The notes: generated by a model not told the origin, from the sequence alone. A stretch of DNA of 64,000 bases from Clostridia bacterium (GCA_017631855.1 JAGBSP010000014.1:23958-87957); one strand, 5' to 3'. Shown: positions 16,050-26,272, numbered from the stretch's first letter. A program made the numbers and translations.

Positions 16050-17825
16050 TTATTTTTTCTGTTCTTTGGCTTGCTTGAGTGCCGCTTGGCGTCGCCTGAG
16101 GTCGGCAAAGGTGTCATCCTTGTCAAGATTGCTTGCTTCTGCCCGAAGCGCGCCCACCGCGGCAAGAAAGACCTCGCGATCGTTCCGCGCTAGCGCTCTT
16201 CGCTCCCATTCGATCTTTTCAATCCGTCCGAGCTCGTCAGCGCTAAAGCTCTGTCCAAGCATTGCTTTAGAAAATCCGCCGTCGCTTCGTTCGAGTTCAC
16301 AGATGGCGTCAAACACACGCCGTCCGAAGGTCGTGAAGAAATCCTCGCTCGAAAGACCGACCGCACCCGTCGCCGCTTCCTGTCGGAAACCGTCGTCCAT
16401 TAAGATCAGTCCGAGCACCGTTTCCTCGGCACGCGACGCGCGAATATTCTTTGCGGCGTCCATATTGATGCGATCTCCAAAGTTTTTTACTGCAAGCTGA
16501 GCGTCCTGCGACTGCTTTTTCTTCATTTCGCGCAAGCGGTTCTTGCGAATTCTTTCGGTATCCGATCGCATTGCCTCAACCGAAACACCGATCTGCTCTG
16601 CCGCCTTGCGGATCGAGATCTCGCGTTCGACCTCGGAGTGCGCATCAGCGATCATCTGACAGACCGCTGCCGATGCCTTGATCTTCTCGTCGGGCAGTGC
16701 CAAATTGTATTCCGACAAAATGCGTCCAAGACGAAAATCAAATCCCGTCATACTTTGATCGAGCACCCGAGAGAATCCGTCCGCACCGAATTTTTTGATA
16801 TATTCGTCGGGGTCTTTCGCGCCCTCGAGCTTGAGCACGCGAACGTCGACACCAACCTCGCCCAAGAGACGCATCGCTTTGTTTGCCGCTGTCTGTCCCG
16901 CGCTGTCCGAGTCGTAGCAAATCACGACCTGCCCCGTATGCTTGGCAAAGATTCTTGCCTGCTCCGAGGTGATCGCCGTACCGAGCGTCGCCACAGCGTT
17001 TTCAAATCCCGCGGCGTGCAGGGCAATAACGTCCATATATCCCTCGCAGAGAATGAGCCGCTCCTCGGCGTTCTTTCTTGCGAAATTGAGTGCAAAGAGA
17101 TGTCGGCTTTTTTTAAAGGCAGGCGTATCCGAGCTGTTGAGATATTTCGGCTTGGAATCGTCCATTACACGACCGCCAAAAGCGACGACGTTGCCTGTCG
17201 TATCGATAACGGGAAAGATTACTCGGTTGCGGAAGAGGTCAAAGACGCGTCCGCTCTTCTCACTCCTCTTTCCGAGAAATCCTGCCACGATTTCGTCCTC
17301 GGTAAATCCCTGACGCTTGAGCGTCTTCGTGAGCGCATCCCACGAATTCGGAGCAAAGCCAAGCCCGAAGCGGCGGATCGTTGCCGTGCTAAGGGCGCGA
17401 TTCTCGGTCAGATACCGAAGTCCCTCTCCCCCGAGCGCCTCGTCAAACAGACACTCGCGGAAAAAGCGCGCCGCCGCAAGGTTCATCTCAAAGATCCGTT
17501 TTCTCGGAACGGTATTCCGATCGTCGGGCGATTCGTCGGTCGGAATGGTAATGCCCGCTCTTGCCGCCAAGAATTCGAGCGCTCCGACGTAATCAAGATT
17601 TTCCTCACGCATAATAAAACTGATCACGTCGCCCCCTGCGCCACAACCAAAACAATAGAAGCTTTTCGTTGCGGGAAACACGGTAAAGGACGGCGTTTTT
17701 TCATTGTGGAAGGGACAAAGCCCGTTGTAATTCGAACCTGCCCGTTTTAAGGTCACGTAACGACCGATGACGTCCTCGAGCTCGTTGCGAGCCACGATCT
17801 CGTCAATAATTGCTCTTGAAATCAT
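16050..17825 (-). CDS. dnaG: DNA primase
   Basis: This 591-residue primase makes RNA primers at the replication fork. The N-terminal CHC2 zinc ribbon is visible (C37, H40, C58, C61 in LCPFHNEKTP...YCFGCGAGG). The catalytic TOPRIM core follows with LILCEGYMDVIALHAAGF and the acidic YDSDSAGQTAANKA. The C-terminal part is the helicase-interaction region, which is poorly conserved here. It lies 3 bp after dgt and 32 bp before rpoD. Confidence 0.96.
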   Translation of the reverse strand: MISRAIIDEIVARNELEDVIGRYVTLKRAGSNYNGLCPFHNEKTPSFTVFPATKSFYCFGCGAGGDVISFIMREENLDYVGALEFLAARAGITIPTDESPDDRNTVPRKRIFEMNLAAARFFRECLFDEALGGEGLRYLTENRALSTATIRRFGLGFAPNSWDALTKTLKRQGFTEDEIVAGFLGKRSEKSGRVFDLFRNRVIFPVIDTTGNVVAFGGRVMDDSKPKYLNSSDTPAFKKSRHLFALNFARKNAEERLILCEGYMDVIALHAAGFENAVATLGTAITSEQARIFAKHTGQVVICYDSDSAGQTAANKAMRLLGEVGVDVRVLKLEGAKDPDEYIKKFGADGFSRVLDQSMTGFDFRLGRILSEYNLALPDEKIKASAAVCQMIADAHSEVEREISIRKAAEQIGVSVEAMRSDTERIRKNRLREMKKKQSQDAQLAVKNFGDRINMDAAKNIRASRAEETVLGLILMDDGFRQEAATGAVGLSSEDFFTTFGRRVFDAICELERSDGGFSKAMLGQSFSADELGRIEKIEWERRALARNDREVFLAAVGALRAEASNLDKDDTFADLRRRQAALKQAKEQKK

Positions 17826-17828
17826 TCG

Positions 17829-18842
17829 CTACCCCCTCCATACTTTTGGAATATAGAGATCGGAGTAGACCTCGATCGCATAGCGGTCGCTCATTCCAGA
17901 AATGAAATCGCACACGCATCGCTCGACAATCTCCCGCTCGCAGTTGCGTCGGTAAAGGAGCGGCATTCCGTCGGGATGCTTGACAAAATGCTCAAAGAGC
18001 CGTATCAGCATCACCTGCGCCTTGCTCTCCTCCGACTTTGCCACGGGATTGCGATAAACCGCTTCAAAGAGGAAATCGCGCAGACGGTCGGTAGCGTACT
18101 GCACTTCCTCTTCCATCTGAATTTTCGGTTGATTGGTGCTGGCGCGAACGATCGAATTGACCATCGTATCAATGCGCTCCGAATGGGTTTCTCCCAAGAT
18201 ATCGCGAAGCGGCTTGGGAATATCCTCAATTTTGAGAATTCCCGCGCGACAAGCATCGTCAATGTCGTGATTGATGTAAGCGATACGGTCGGCAAATTTG
18301 ACGATCACGCCCTCAAGCGTATTTGCCATATTGCTACCCGTGTGGTTGACGATACCGTCGCGGACCTCCCACGTCAGGTTCAATCCCTCTCCGTTGTTTT
18401 CCAAGCGATCCACCACGCGAAGGCTCTGCTTGTAATGCGTAAATTCGGGATCGAAGCATTTACGCATTGCAAACTCTCCTGCGTGTCCGAACGGTGTATG
18501 TCCAATGTCATGTCCGAGCGCCGCCGCTTCGGTCAGGTCCTCGTTAAGCGAGAGCGCACGTGCAATAATACGCGCGATCTGCGTGACCTCCAACGTATGC
18601 GTCATTCTCGTACGGTAATGGTCGCCCGTAGGCGCTAAAAAGACCTGCGTTTTATTCATCAGGCGACGGAAGGATTGCGAGTGAATGATCCTGTCGCGGT
18701 CGCGCTGAAATTCGGTACGGAATTGGCAGGGTTCCACAAATTTTTCCCTGCCCCTCGTATTTGCCGTCAGGAAGGCGTAGGGCGATAGCCGTTCCTTTTC
18801 ATGTTCTAAAAACTGTTCCCTGATACACGGAAAATCTCCCAT
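17829..18842 (-). CDS. dgt: Deoxyguanosinetriphosphate triphosphohydrolase-like HD protein
   Basis: This 337-residue HD-domain dNTP triphosphohydrolase carries the metal ligands in RTRMTHTLEVTQIARII and AAALGHDIGHTPFGHAGE, and a later HDIDDACRAG Asp. It trims dNTP pools. The RRLMNKTQVFLAPTGDHYRTR lead-in is the usual signature of the short bacterial Dgt group. It is the first gene of the dgt-dnaG-rpoD operon; the operon promoter between 18843 and 18981 is not obvious by eye. Confidence 0.93.
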   Translation of the reverse strand: MGDFPCIREQFLEHEKERLSPYAFLTANTRGREKFVEPCQFRTEFQRDRDRIIHSQSFRRLMNKTQVFLAPTGDHYRTRMTHTLEVTQIARIIARALSLNEDLTEAAALGHDIGHTPFGHAGEFAMRKCFDPEFTHYKQSLRVVDRLENNGEGLNLTWEVRDGIVNHTGSNMANTLEGVIVKFADRIAYINHDIDDACRAGILKIEDIPKPLRDILGETHSERIDTMVNSIVRASTNQPKIQMEEEVQYATDRLRDFLFEAVYRNPVAKSEESKAQVMLIRLFEHFVKHPDGMPLLYRRNCEREIVERCVCDFISGMSDRYAIEVYSDLYIPKVWRG

Positions 18843-18981
18843 TTTCTCCCTCCTTCGCTCCTCTCCTCGTTTTTGAGCAAAAAATCTCCCAAAAACGAGA
18901 TATCTAATTTATAATGTACGCAAAAAAATGAAAATATACTTTATTTCGGCAAGGTTTTTTTGAAAAATTTTTTACCGCCTA

Positions 18982-19010
18982 TTGCAATCAAATTTATTTT
19001 CCTGTATAAT
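18982..19010 (+). promoter_or_regulatory. Promoter of the large ABC protein gene
   Basis: TTGCAA at 18982-18987 and TATAAT at 19005-19010 are 17 bp apart. The start codon lies 35 bp downstream behind CGAAAGGAGAAC. Confidence 0.83.
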
Positions 19011-19045
19011 GAAAGCAACACTATTTCCCCGAAAGGAGAACTTTT

Positions 19046-22000
19046 ATGTTAGAAATTAAAAATCTAACCAAAATTTACCGTTCCAAAACGGGTGAGTCGG
19101 TCAAGGCGCTAGATAACGTCTCGATCTCCTTCCCCGAAACGGGAATGGTCTTTATCTTAGGTAAATCGGGTAGCGGTAAATCGACGCTTCTGAACGTCAT
19201 GGGAGGTCTTGACTCCTACGATAACGGTGAATTTATCATCAAAGGAAAATCCTCCAAGGATTTCGCAGGCTCAGATTTTGACGCCTACCGTAACACCTTT
19301 ATCGGCTTTATCTTCCAAGAATATAACGTCCTCGACGATTTCACGGTGGGCGCGAATATCGGTCTTGCGCTGGAACTCCAAGGAAAGAAAGCCACCGACG
19401 AAAAGATCAATGATATTCTGCGTCAGGTCGATCTTCTAAGTTATGCCAAGAGAAAGCCCAACGAGCTCTCGGGCGGACAAAAGCAGAGAGTTGCCATCGC
19501 AAGAGCCCTCGTCAAGGACCCGCAGATCATTATGGCGGACGAGCCGACGGGTGCGCTTGACTCGAACACGGGCAAGCAAATCTTTGACACTCTCAAGGAG
19601 CTCTCCCGTGAAAAACTCGTCCTGATCGTTTCGCACGATCGCGACTTTGCCGAGCGCTATGCCGACCGTATCGTTGAGCTCTCGGACGGAAAGATTTTCT
19701 CGGACGTCACCAAGCACGAGCGCCACAGCGTTCAGCTCAGCGAGGGAATTCAGCAGATCAACGACCGAATTCTCCGCATCAAGGGCGGCTACCGCCTGAC
19801 CGAGAACGATCTGAAAATGATCAACGACTATCTCCAGCACAATCCGCACGACATCATTCTTTCGGGCGACGGACGTATCAACGACGAGCTTCGCTCAGCG
19901 GCGGGCATCAGTGCCGAGGGACACACCTCGGTCTTTGAGAGCACCGCGGAGCGTGACGTAACGCTCAAAAGTTACGACAAAAAGGACAGTAAATTCATTC
20001 GCTCCAGCCTTCCCATCAAGAACGCACTCCGTATGGGCGTGAGCGGTCTGAAGCACAAGAAATTCCGTCTGGTGATGACCATCCTCCTCTCGCTGATCGC
20101 CTTTGCGCTCTTCGGGTTTGCCGATACGCTCGGTGCGTATGAAAAGGAAACCGCCGCCGTGTCCTCGGTGATGGATTCCGGCATCAAGAGCGCCTCGGTA
20201 CGCCTTGGTGTGAAACATACCTACGTCTATGAGGGAGAGGAGCCTTGGTCCTACTACTCCTACGCGCCGATGAACGACGACGATATCGAATATCTCCGTC
20301 AAGAAACGGGCATGGATTTCGTTCCCGTCTTTACGGGTGGCGACGAGTGGAGTGGTGGCTTCCCGCTCTCCTCGCAGTTTAAGAGCTACTCGAACAACTC
20401 TGAGATCTATACGGGCAGACTGACAGGACTCGTAAGTATGTCCGAGGATCAGCTCTCGGGGGCAGAGCTCCGCTTAATCACGGGTAAGCTGCCGAGCCAA
20501 GAGGGAGAAATCGCCCTGACCGAGCTAATGGTTCGCCAGTTCAACGAATACGGCTTTATCAACCACTCTTTCGGTGAAGAGATCGAGGCAGGATCGGTGA
20601 CGGCAGACAAGCTCATTGGAATGCACGTCACTCCCTCGAACAACTATATGATCAACAACGGAACGACCGTTTCCTATGAAATTGTCGGTATCGTTGACAC
20701 GGGCTTTGATTACGAGCGCTACGCATCGCTTCTGCCCACCACCGACGACCGTCCCGCTACCACCGATCAAAATTCTCTGGCGATGATGGTTCTTGCCAAC
20801 GAGATTCGTTCCGAGTTAGCCTACGGCTTCCACGCACTCGGCTTTGCGCACAAGGATGATATTGACGCACTTGCCGCCATCTACGAAAAGAGCACCGAAA
20901 ATTTCGCGCAGTACATGAACGGATACGACTCCGAGACCTATATCATTCTTCCCTATGAAACTACGACAGGCGGTCCCGACAAGGAAACGATGGATACCGT
21001 AATGAATGAGATCCACTTCCGTCAGTTGGCGGGAAGCGACGCGATCAAAAAGATGGACGTTATCTGGCTGACCGCCGACGGTGTTCCGCTGACCGCCTTG
21101 AAGGAAAATCAGGTGCTTATTTCGCGACAAGCATATGAATCGCTGATGAAACACCAGATCACGGTCGAAATTGACGTCGCCGCTCTGGAAGCTCAGATCA
21201 TCGCCGTTGTCGGTGAGGATCAATGGGCAGAAAGCGCACACCTTTCGAACTATTACGACCGTATCGAGTACCTGAATAACTCAACCTGCCAAAGCCTTGT
21301 TGCCAAGTACGTCGCAGAGCTCTTGGATCTCCCCTTCGATGCTTCGATGCCTGCGTTCCTGAAGAGAAATCTTTGCTCTCTCCTCCGCTCCACCACGCTT
21401 GAGATGCCGACGATCCCCCTCGATCAATCGAACGTGAACGATTATCTCCTCAGCTATTTTTTGGTCGAGGACATTTGGGCAAACAATTTGGAGGAAGACA
21501 ATGACTTCCTCGCGGCTTGTCTGGCGTACCGCGGCATCGGTAATTTGGAGGATTGGAACATCAATTTCCCCTCCGACGAAGCTAAGATGGAGCAGCTGTC
21601 CTTGTTCTACAGAGACTATCTCTTCGGAGAGGGCAACCAAAACAACCGCTTCTCTCAGCTCTCTTACGACGCGCTGCAAAAAATGATCTCCGTCGAGAAA
21701 GGCTCGCTGTTTATCACCGATCTTTCTGAGGTAACCCTGAAACGAATCGAGCGCTCCTTCCAAAACGATACGGTTGCGACGATCGAGGAATACGACATTG
21801 AGATCGTCGGCTACTTCATTTCGGATCAGTATTCCGACCTGATCATCTCCGACAAACTCCTTGCGGACTATCAGGAATGGTTTGCCGAGCAATCCGAAAA
21901 GTTCGGCAGCTCTTATAAGGAAACGGTTGCCGAGCACGAGGACGGCATTTGGGGCTTTGCCATTGCTCCGATGGGAGATGAGGCAGCGCTCCGCAAGATC

Positions 22001-22498
22001 GTGCAGATGACTTACGACGAGGAAAGCGATCTCAATTTCTCGCTGAAAAACTCGGTCATGGAAACGCTTGGTAGCTTTAACGACTTTATTGAGGTCGGCG
22101 CAATGGTCTTCCTCTACGTCGGTATCGGCTTTGCGGTCTTCTCCGCCCTGCTTCTGATGAACTTCATCTCGACCTCGATCTCCTACAAGAAGAGAGAAAT
22201 CGGTATTCTCCGCGCCGTCGGTGCGAAGTCTTCCGACGTCTTTAAGATCTTCTTCTCCGAGGCGCTCGTGATCGCTCTGATCAACTTTGTCCTCTCGCTC
22301 GCCGCGGTGATTACCGCCATCAGTATTACCAACTCGATGATGCGCTCCGAGGGCATTAACATCACGCTCTTGACCTTTGGCGTACGACAGGTCATTCTGA
22401 TGCTTGTCATCAGCGTTGCCGTTGCACTCATCGCAAGCTTCCTCCCCGTCTACAACATTGCAAAACGCAAGCCTGTAGACGCGATCAAGGATAGATAA
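19046..22498 (+). CDS. Giant ABC transporter: fused ATPase and FtsX/MacB-type permease
   Basis: This single 1150-residue polypeptide fuses a LolD/MacB-class ATPase (residues 1-225) to a permease. ATPase motifs are Walker A GKSGSGKST, signature LSGGQKQRVAIARAL and Walker B IIMADEPTGALDS. A TM helix follows near residues 340-360 (KFRLVMTILLSLIAFALFGF), then a very large extracytoplasmic region of about 650 residues. Three C-terminal TM helices carry the FtsX signature KKREIGILRAVGAKSSDVFKIF. In Firmicutes such proteins export peptides or work in envelope stress. The gene is monocistronic, between its own promoter and a terminator; no two-component partner is adjacent. Confidence 0.9.
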   Translation: MLEIKNLTKIYRSKTGESVKALDNVSISFPETGMVFILGKSGSGKSTLLNVMGGLDSYDNGEFIIKGKSSKDFAGSDFDAYRNTFIGFIFQEYNVLDDFTVGANIGLALELQGKKATDEKINDILRQVDLLSYAKRKPNELSGGQKQRVAIARALVKDPQIIMADEPTGALDSNTGKQIFDTLKELSREKLVLIVSHDRDFAERYADRIVELSDGKIFSDVTKHERHSVQLSEGIQQINDRILRIKGGYRLTENDLKMINDYLQHNPHDIILSGDGRINDELRSAAGISAEGHTSVFESTAERDVTLKSYDKKDSKFIRSSLPIKNALRMGVSGLKHKKFRLVMTILLSLIAFALFGFADTLGAYEKETAAVSSVMDSGIKSASVRLGVKHTYVYEGEEPWSYYSYAPMNDDDIEYLRQETGMDFVPVFTGGDEWSGGFPLSSQFKSYSNNSEIYTGRLTGLVSMSEDQLSGAELRLITGKLPSQEGEIALTELMVRQFNEYGFINHSFGEEIEAGSVTADKLIGMHVTPSNNYMINNGTTVSYEIVGIVDTGFDYERYASLLPTTDDRPATTDQNSLAMMVLANEIRSELAYGFHALGFAHKDDIDALAAIYEKSTENFAQYMNGYDSETYIILPYETTTGGPDKETMDTVMNEIHFRQLAGSDAIKKMDVIWLTADGVPLTALKENQVLISRQAYESLMKHQITVEIDVAALEAQIIAVVGEDQWAESAHLSNYYDRIEYLNNSTCQSLVAKYVAELLDLPFDASMPAFLKRNLCSLLRSTTLEMPTIPLDQSNVNDYLLSYFLVEDIWANNLEEDNDFLAACLAYRGIGNLEDWNINFPSDEAKMEQLSLFYRDYLFGEGNQNNRFSQLSYDALQKMISVEKGSLFITDLSEVTLKRIERSFQNDTVATIEEYDIEIVGYFISDQYSDLIISDKLLADYQEWFAEQSEKFGSSYKETVAEHEDGIWGFAIAPMGDEAALRKIVQMTYDEESDLNFSLKNSVMETLGSFNDFIEVGAMVFLYVGIGFAVFSALLLMNFISTSISYKKREIGILRAVGAKSSDVFKIFFSEALVIALINFVLSLAAVITAISITNSMMRSEGINITLLTFGVRQVILMLVISVAVALIASFLPVYNIAKRKPVDAIKDR

Positions 22499-22508
22499 AA
22501 ACAAAAAA

Positions 22509-22544
22509 AAGAACCGCCCGTGGAGTGATCCACGGGCGGTTCTT
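22509..22544. terminator. Bidirectional terminator between ABC gene and lysC
   Basis: A 16-bp perfect stem (AAGAACCGCCCGTGGA / TCCACGGGCGGTTCTT) with a GTGA tetraloop is flanked by an A run on the left and T-rich DNA on the right. It serves both converging genes. Confidence 0.93.
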
Positions 22545-22551
22545 GTTTATA

Positions 22552-23868
22552 TTACTTTACAAATTCGCGATAAATTGCCGCAAGTGCCGTATTGAAATCC
22601 TTCTCCTCGACACCGACGATGATCGAGATTTCACTTGATCCTTGGTCGATCAGACGAATATTGACGTCGGCATTCGAGATCGAATCGAAGACTCTTGCCG
22701 CCGTTCCCTTTGCCTTGACCATTGCGCGTCCGACCACGGCAACGAGTGCCAGACCGTCCTCGATCGAAATATGGTCGGGACGAACCATACGGTTGATGGC
22801 GCCAAGCACCTTCTCGCGTCTGCCGTCAAGGCAGGTGGTTGCAACGACGATACTCATATTGTCAACGCCCGAGGGCAGGTGCTCAAAGGAAATTTCGTTT
22901 TCCTCAAGAACCTCGAGAACCTTGCGTCCGAAGCCAATCTCGGAGTTCATCATATCCTTCTCAATGGTGATGACCGAGAAGCCCTTCTTGCCCGCAATTC
23001 CCGTAATGACACGGTCGGTATCGTAATCGGGCGTTTCTGCGACGATCATCGTACCCTGTGCCGTCGGCTCGTTGGTGTTACGGATATTGATCGGAATGCC
23101 CGCATAGCGCACGGGGAAGATCGCGTCCTCGTGAAGCACCGTAGCACCCATATACGAGAGCTCGCGGAGCTCACGGTAGGTGATGGTCTGAATCGCGCAA
23201 GGATCGTCGATGATTCTGGGGTCTGCCATCATAAAGCCCGACACGTCGGTCCAGTTCTCGTAAAGGTCTGCCTGTGCGGCACGAGCCACGATCGAGCCCG
23301 TAATATCCGAGCCACCGCGAGAAAAGGTCTTGATGGTGCCGTTGGGCATTACGCCGTAAAATCCGGGGATGACGGCGTTCTTGTGCTGCATCAGCTCTTC
23401 GGCAAGCACACGGTTGGTCTTTTCCTCATCAAAGCTTCCGTTCTCCTTGAAGAAAATGACGTTCTCTGCGTCGATAAAGGAATATCCGAGGAACTTGGAG
23501 AGAATGAGTCCGTTGAGGTATTCTCCGCGCGATGCCGCGAAATCGCGACCCGAGCGGTGCATCATTGCATTCTTGACGTAGTCAAGCTCGCCGCTGATAT
23601 CGAAATCCATTCCAAGATCGGTGATGATGCCGTTATAGCGGTCCTTGATCTGCTCGTACAGCTCGTCAATGCTTTCATGGTTACGAATCTTCTCATAGCA
23701 CGCATAGAGCATATCGGTAACCTTCGTGTCGTCCTTATATCTCTTACCGGGTGCCGAGGGCACAACGTATCTACGCGCGGGGTCTGCCTTGATGATCGAG
23801 GCAACCTGTCTGAAATGCTCTGCGTCAGCAAGCGAGCTGCCGCCGAATTTTACTACTTTTACCTTCAT
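22552..23868 (-). CDS. lysC: Aspartate kinase
   Basis: This 438-residue enzyme performs the first step of the aspartate-family amino acid pathway. The kinase domain begins with VKVVKFGGSSLADAEHF, has GRDFAASRGEYLNGLIL and the nucleotide-binding TFSRGGSDITGSIVARAAQADLYENWTDVSG. Two ACT regulatory domains follow (GKKGFSVITIEKDMMN, and ALVAVVGRAMVKAKGTAARVFD), so feedback inhibition by an end product is expected. It is monocistronic with its own consensus promoter. No lysine or threonine genes are adjacent. Confidence 0.95.
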   Translation of the reverse strand: MKVKVVKFGGSSLADAEHFRQVASIIKADPARRYVVPSAPGKRYKDDTKVTDMLYACYEKIRNHESIDELYEQIKDRYNGIITDLGMDFDISGELDYVKNAMMHRSGRDFAASRGEYLNGLILSKFLGYSFIDAENVIFFKENGSFDEEKTNRVLAEELMQHKNAVIPGFYGVMPNGTIKTFSRGGSDITGSIVARAAQADLYENWTDVSGFMMADPRIIDDPCAIQTITYRELRELSYMGATVLHEDAIFPVRYAGIPINIRNTNEPTAQGTMIVAETPDYDTDRVITGIAGKKGFSVITIEKDMMNSEIGFGRKVLEVLEENEISFEHLPSGVDNMSIVVATTCLDGRREKVLGAINRMVRPDHISIEDGLALVAVVGRAMVKAKGTAARVFDSISNADVNIRLIDQGSSEISIIVGVEEKDFNTALAAIYREFVK

Positions 23869-23917
23869 TTGGAAAAGTCCTGCCTTTCTTGGTCGTATAT
23901 TATTCTTTCAATGCTTT

Positions 23918-23946
23918 ATTATATAAAATTCTTACCGAATTGTCAA
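23918..23946 (-). promoter_or_regulatory. Promoter of lysC
   Basis: On the minus strand a perfect TTGACA (23941-23946) and TATAAT (23918-23923) are 17 bp apart. The start codon lies about 50 bp downstream. I see no lysine riboswitch in the short leader. Confidence 0.92.
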
Positions 23947-23964
23947 CCGATTTTTCGGATTTTT

Positions 23965-25932
23965 TTATTTTTCGGTTGCCGTTTCGACTTCGTCGAGATA
24001 TCGCTTTGCCTGCGTACTGAAGAGCTCGTAATATTTTCCGCCCTTTGCCATCAACTCGCGGTGCGTTCCCTCTTCGACCAGCTTACCGTATTCGAGCACG
24101 AGGATCTTCGTCGCGATAGTTGCGCTGGAAAGTCTGTGCGACACGAAGATGGTGGTCTTATCCTGTCTGAGCTCGTCGAACTGACGAAAGATCTCCTGCT
24201 CTGCCATCGGGTCGAGCGACGCCGTCGGCTCGTCGAGAATGAGAATATCCGACTCGCTGTAAAATGCGCGTGCAATGGCAAGCTTTTGCCATTGACCGAT
24301 CGAAAGCTCGATGCCGTCGGGTTCAAAGAAGCGCATCAGAGGCGTATCAAAGCCGTGCGGCAGATGCGAAATAAAGTCCTCGGCGTCGGCTTTTCTTGCT
24401 GCCGCGACAATTTCCTCGGCACTTCCCTCTCGGGTAATATCGCCAAAGCGGACGTTGTCCGACACGTTAACAGCATACTTACCGAAGTCCTGGAAAATAA
24501 TACCGAAAATGCGATAAAGCTCGGTCGGCTCGTATTCACGAAGATCTCTGCCATCAAGCAAAATCTTACCCTCGGTGGGATCGTAAAGTCGGGTCAAAAG
24601 CTTTAAGAAGGTGGTCTTGCCCGCACCGTTGAGTCCCACGAGTACCGCGGTTTCTCCCGGACGGATGGTCAGGCTCACGTGATCGAGTACGTAGCGTGTC
24701 GTACCCGGATAGGCGAAGCAAACGTCTTGGAATTCGATCGTATGCGGCACACCGCTTGCGACGGGTGCGGGAGGATCGATGCTCGGCACGACGGTCGGCT
24801 CTTCCTTCATAAAGATAATCAGGTTATCGATAAAGAGTGTTCCCTCATACACGGCGGCGGATACGTTGATCAGTCCTCCGACCGTCGTAACGATCGAGGT
24901 CAGCGCGCCCGTGTAGAGCGAATAGTCACCGATGAGAATCTCGCCTCGGAACACCTTCATTGCGATGAGCGCAAAGAAAACACAGCTGACAATCGACGAG
25001 AGCACCGTCAGCATAATTTGCCAAATGCTTTCCCGTACAATCAGACGGCGCAGTCCGACGTAATAGCGCCCAAACACGGTGTTATAGCGCTCGGTAAAGT
25101 TATCGGCAAGACCGAACATTCGGATCTCCTTGACCATATCCTTGTTGACCATCAGGTCGGAATAATAGGTCATCTGCCGACGGTCCTTGGAGCGGCGACG
25201 CATATAGAGATAGGTCTTGTGCTTATAGGCAAAGTTGACAATCGCGGTCGGCACCGAGATGAGGATCATCAAGGGCGCCATCCACCACATGCCCGGTGCC
25301 ATCGCCAGAATGACGATATAGCTGACGAGCGTAATAACCTTACTGATCGCGTCAAAGGTGGACGAAATGACAGAAATCGGACGCATTCCCGCCTCACGGT
25401 TGGCGTTTTCCAGCTTCTCGTAGAACTCGGGGCGGTCAAAAGACGCAAGGTCGAGTTCTTTTGCCTTTTCCATAATCTGCACACGAACGTGTCGGACGAC
25501 CTTCTCGCCCGCAATTCGTGTGACAACGGCATTCAGACGCCCTACGATGGCGTTGAGAATCTTATAGACAAAGAAGAACACCAAAAGGATCATCACCATC
25601 GATCCCCAGAATACGGTGGTTCGTGCCATTCCCGTCAGTTCTGCGGCGGCGCGATCGGTCACAATACCCTGCAGCTCGTTGAGAATAGCGCTGGTGAGCA
25701 AAGAGCCGACGGTCGGCAAAATACCCGTGAGAATCGACACAAGAATCATCGCAAAGAGAATCCAGTGTCCCGTCTGCCACACCATCGAAAAGATATAGCA
25801 AAGGCGGGAGAAAAATCCGCCAATCACCTCGCGCAGATAGCGAGGAAGATCACCAATGCCTTTCGGTGGCTTCGGTTTATTCTTATACGGATCCTTCCCC
25901 ATCGGGGGAGGACCGAAAAATCCAGGTCCCAT
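23965..25932 (-). CDS. ABC exporter, fused permease and ATPase
   Basis: This 655-residue half-transporter has a proline-rich N-terminus (GPGFFGPPPMGKDP), six TM helices across residues 45-350, and an ATPase at about 395-640. Motifs are Walker A GLNGAGKTTFLKLL, signature LSIGQWQKLAIARAF (Ile replaces the usual second Gly) and Walker B ILILDEPTASLDP, with an H-loop in IFVSHRLSS. It resembles lipid/drug or peptide exporters. Its annotated start lies 50 bp inside the HIT gene; ATG at 25902 is an alternative, and neither has a clear ribosome site, so translational coupling is likely. Confidence 0.87.
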   Translation of the reverse strand: MGPGFFGPPPMGKDPYKNKPKPPKGIGDLPRYLREVIGGFFSRLCYIFSMVWQTGHWILFAMILVSILTGILPTVGSLLTSAILNELQGIVTDRAAAELTGMARTTVFWGSMVMILLVFFFVYKILNAIVGRLNAVVTRIAGEKVVRHVRVQIMEKAKELDLASFDRPEFYEKLENANREAGMRPISVISSTFDAISKVITLVSYIVILAMAPGMWWMAPLMILISVPTAIVNFAYKHKTYLYMRRRSKDRRQMTYYSDLMVNKDMVKEIRMFGLADNFTERYNTVFGRYYVGLRRLIVRESIWQIMLTVLSSIVSCVFFALIAMKVFRGEILIGDYSLYTGALTSIVTTVGGLINVSAAVYEGTLFIDNLIIFMKEEPTVVPSIDPPAPVASGVPHTIEFQDVCFAYPGTTRYVLDHVSLTIRPGETAVLVGLNGAGKTTFLKLLTRLYDPTEGKILLDGRDLREYEPTELYRIFGIIFQDFGKYAVNVSDNVRFGDITREGSAEEIVAAARKADAEDFISHLPHGFDTPLMRFFEPDGIELSIGQWQKLAIARAFYSESDILILDEPTASLDPMAEQEIFRQFDELRQDKTTIFVSHRLSSATIATKILVLEYGKLVEEGTHRELMAKGGKYYELFSTQAKRYLDEVETATEK

Positions 25933-26272
25933 CTTGTGCCATCTGCTCGGACAGATGAGCTCCGCCGAGAATATGGAAGTGCAGATGCTTCACACTCTGG
26001 CACGCATCCTCTCCGCAGTTCGTGATCACACGGTAACCGTTCGTAATGCCTGCCGAAGCGGCAACCTTCGGAATCACCTCAAAAATATGTGCAACGAGAG
26101 CGCTGTTGTCTGCCGAGATCTCGTCAGCCGACGCGATATGAGTTTTGGGAATCACAAGCACGTGTACGGGTGCTTGAGGCGCGATGTCGTAAAATGCAAG
26201 GCAGAGCTCGTCCTCATACACCTTATTCGAGGGGATCACGCCCGCTGCGATCTTACAAAAAATGCAATCCAT
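25883..26272 (-). CDS. HIT family nucleotide hydrolase
   Basis: This 129-residue histidine-triad protein (Hint branch) begins DCIFCKIAAGVIPSNKVYED and carries the catalytic HLHFHILGG triad. Such enzymes hydrolyse nucleoside phosphoramidates. Family members usually end shortly after the triad, whereas this one continues for 22 residues (AHLSEQMAQDGTWIFR...) because its 3' end overlaps the ABC exporter start by 50 bp. The tail may simply reflect the overlap. It has its own promoter, shared with the exporter. Confidence 0.92.
   Translation of the reverse strand: MDCIFCKIAAGVIPSNKVYEDELCLAFYDIAPQAPVHVLVIPKTHIASADEISADNSALVAHIFEVIPKVAASAGITNGYRVITNCGEDACQSVKHLHFHILGGAHLSEQMAQDGTWIFRSSPDGEGSV

Noticed and set aside
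22554-24606. Lysine riboswitch upstream of lysC
   Set aside because: The leader between the consensus promoter and the lysC start is only about 50 bases, far too short for that riboswitch.
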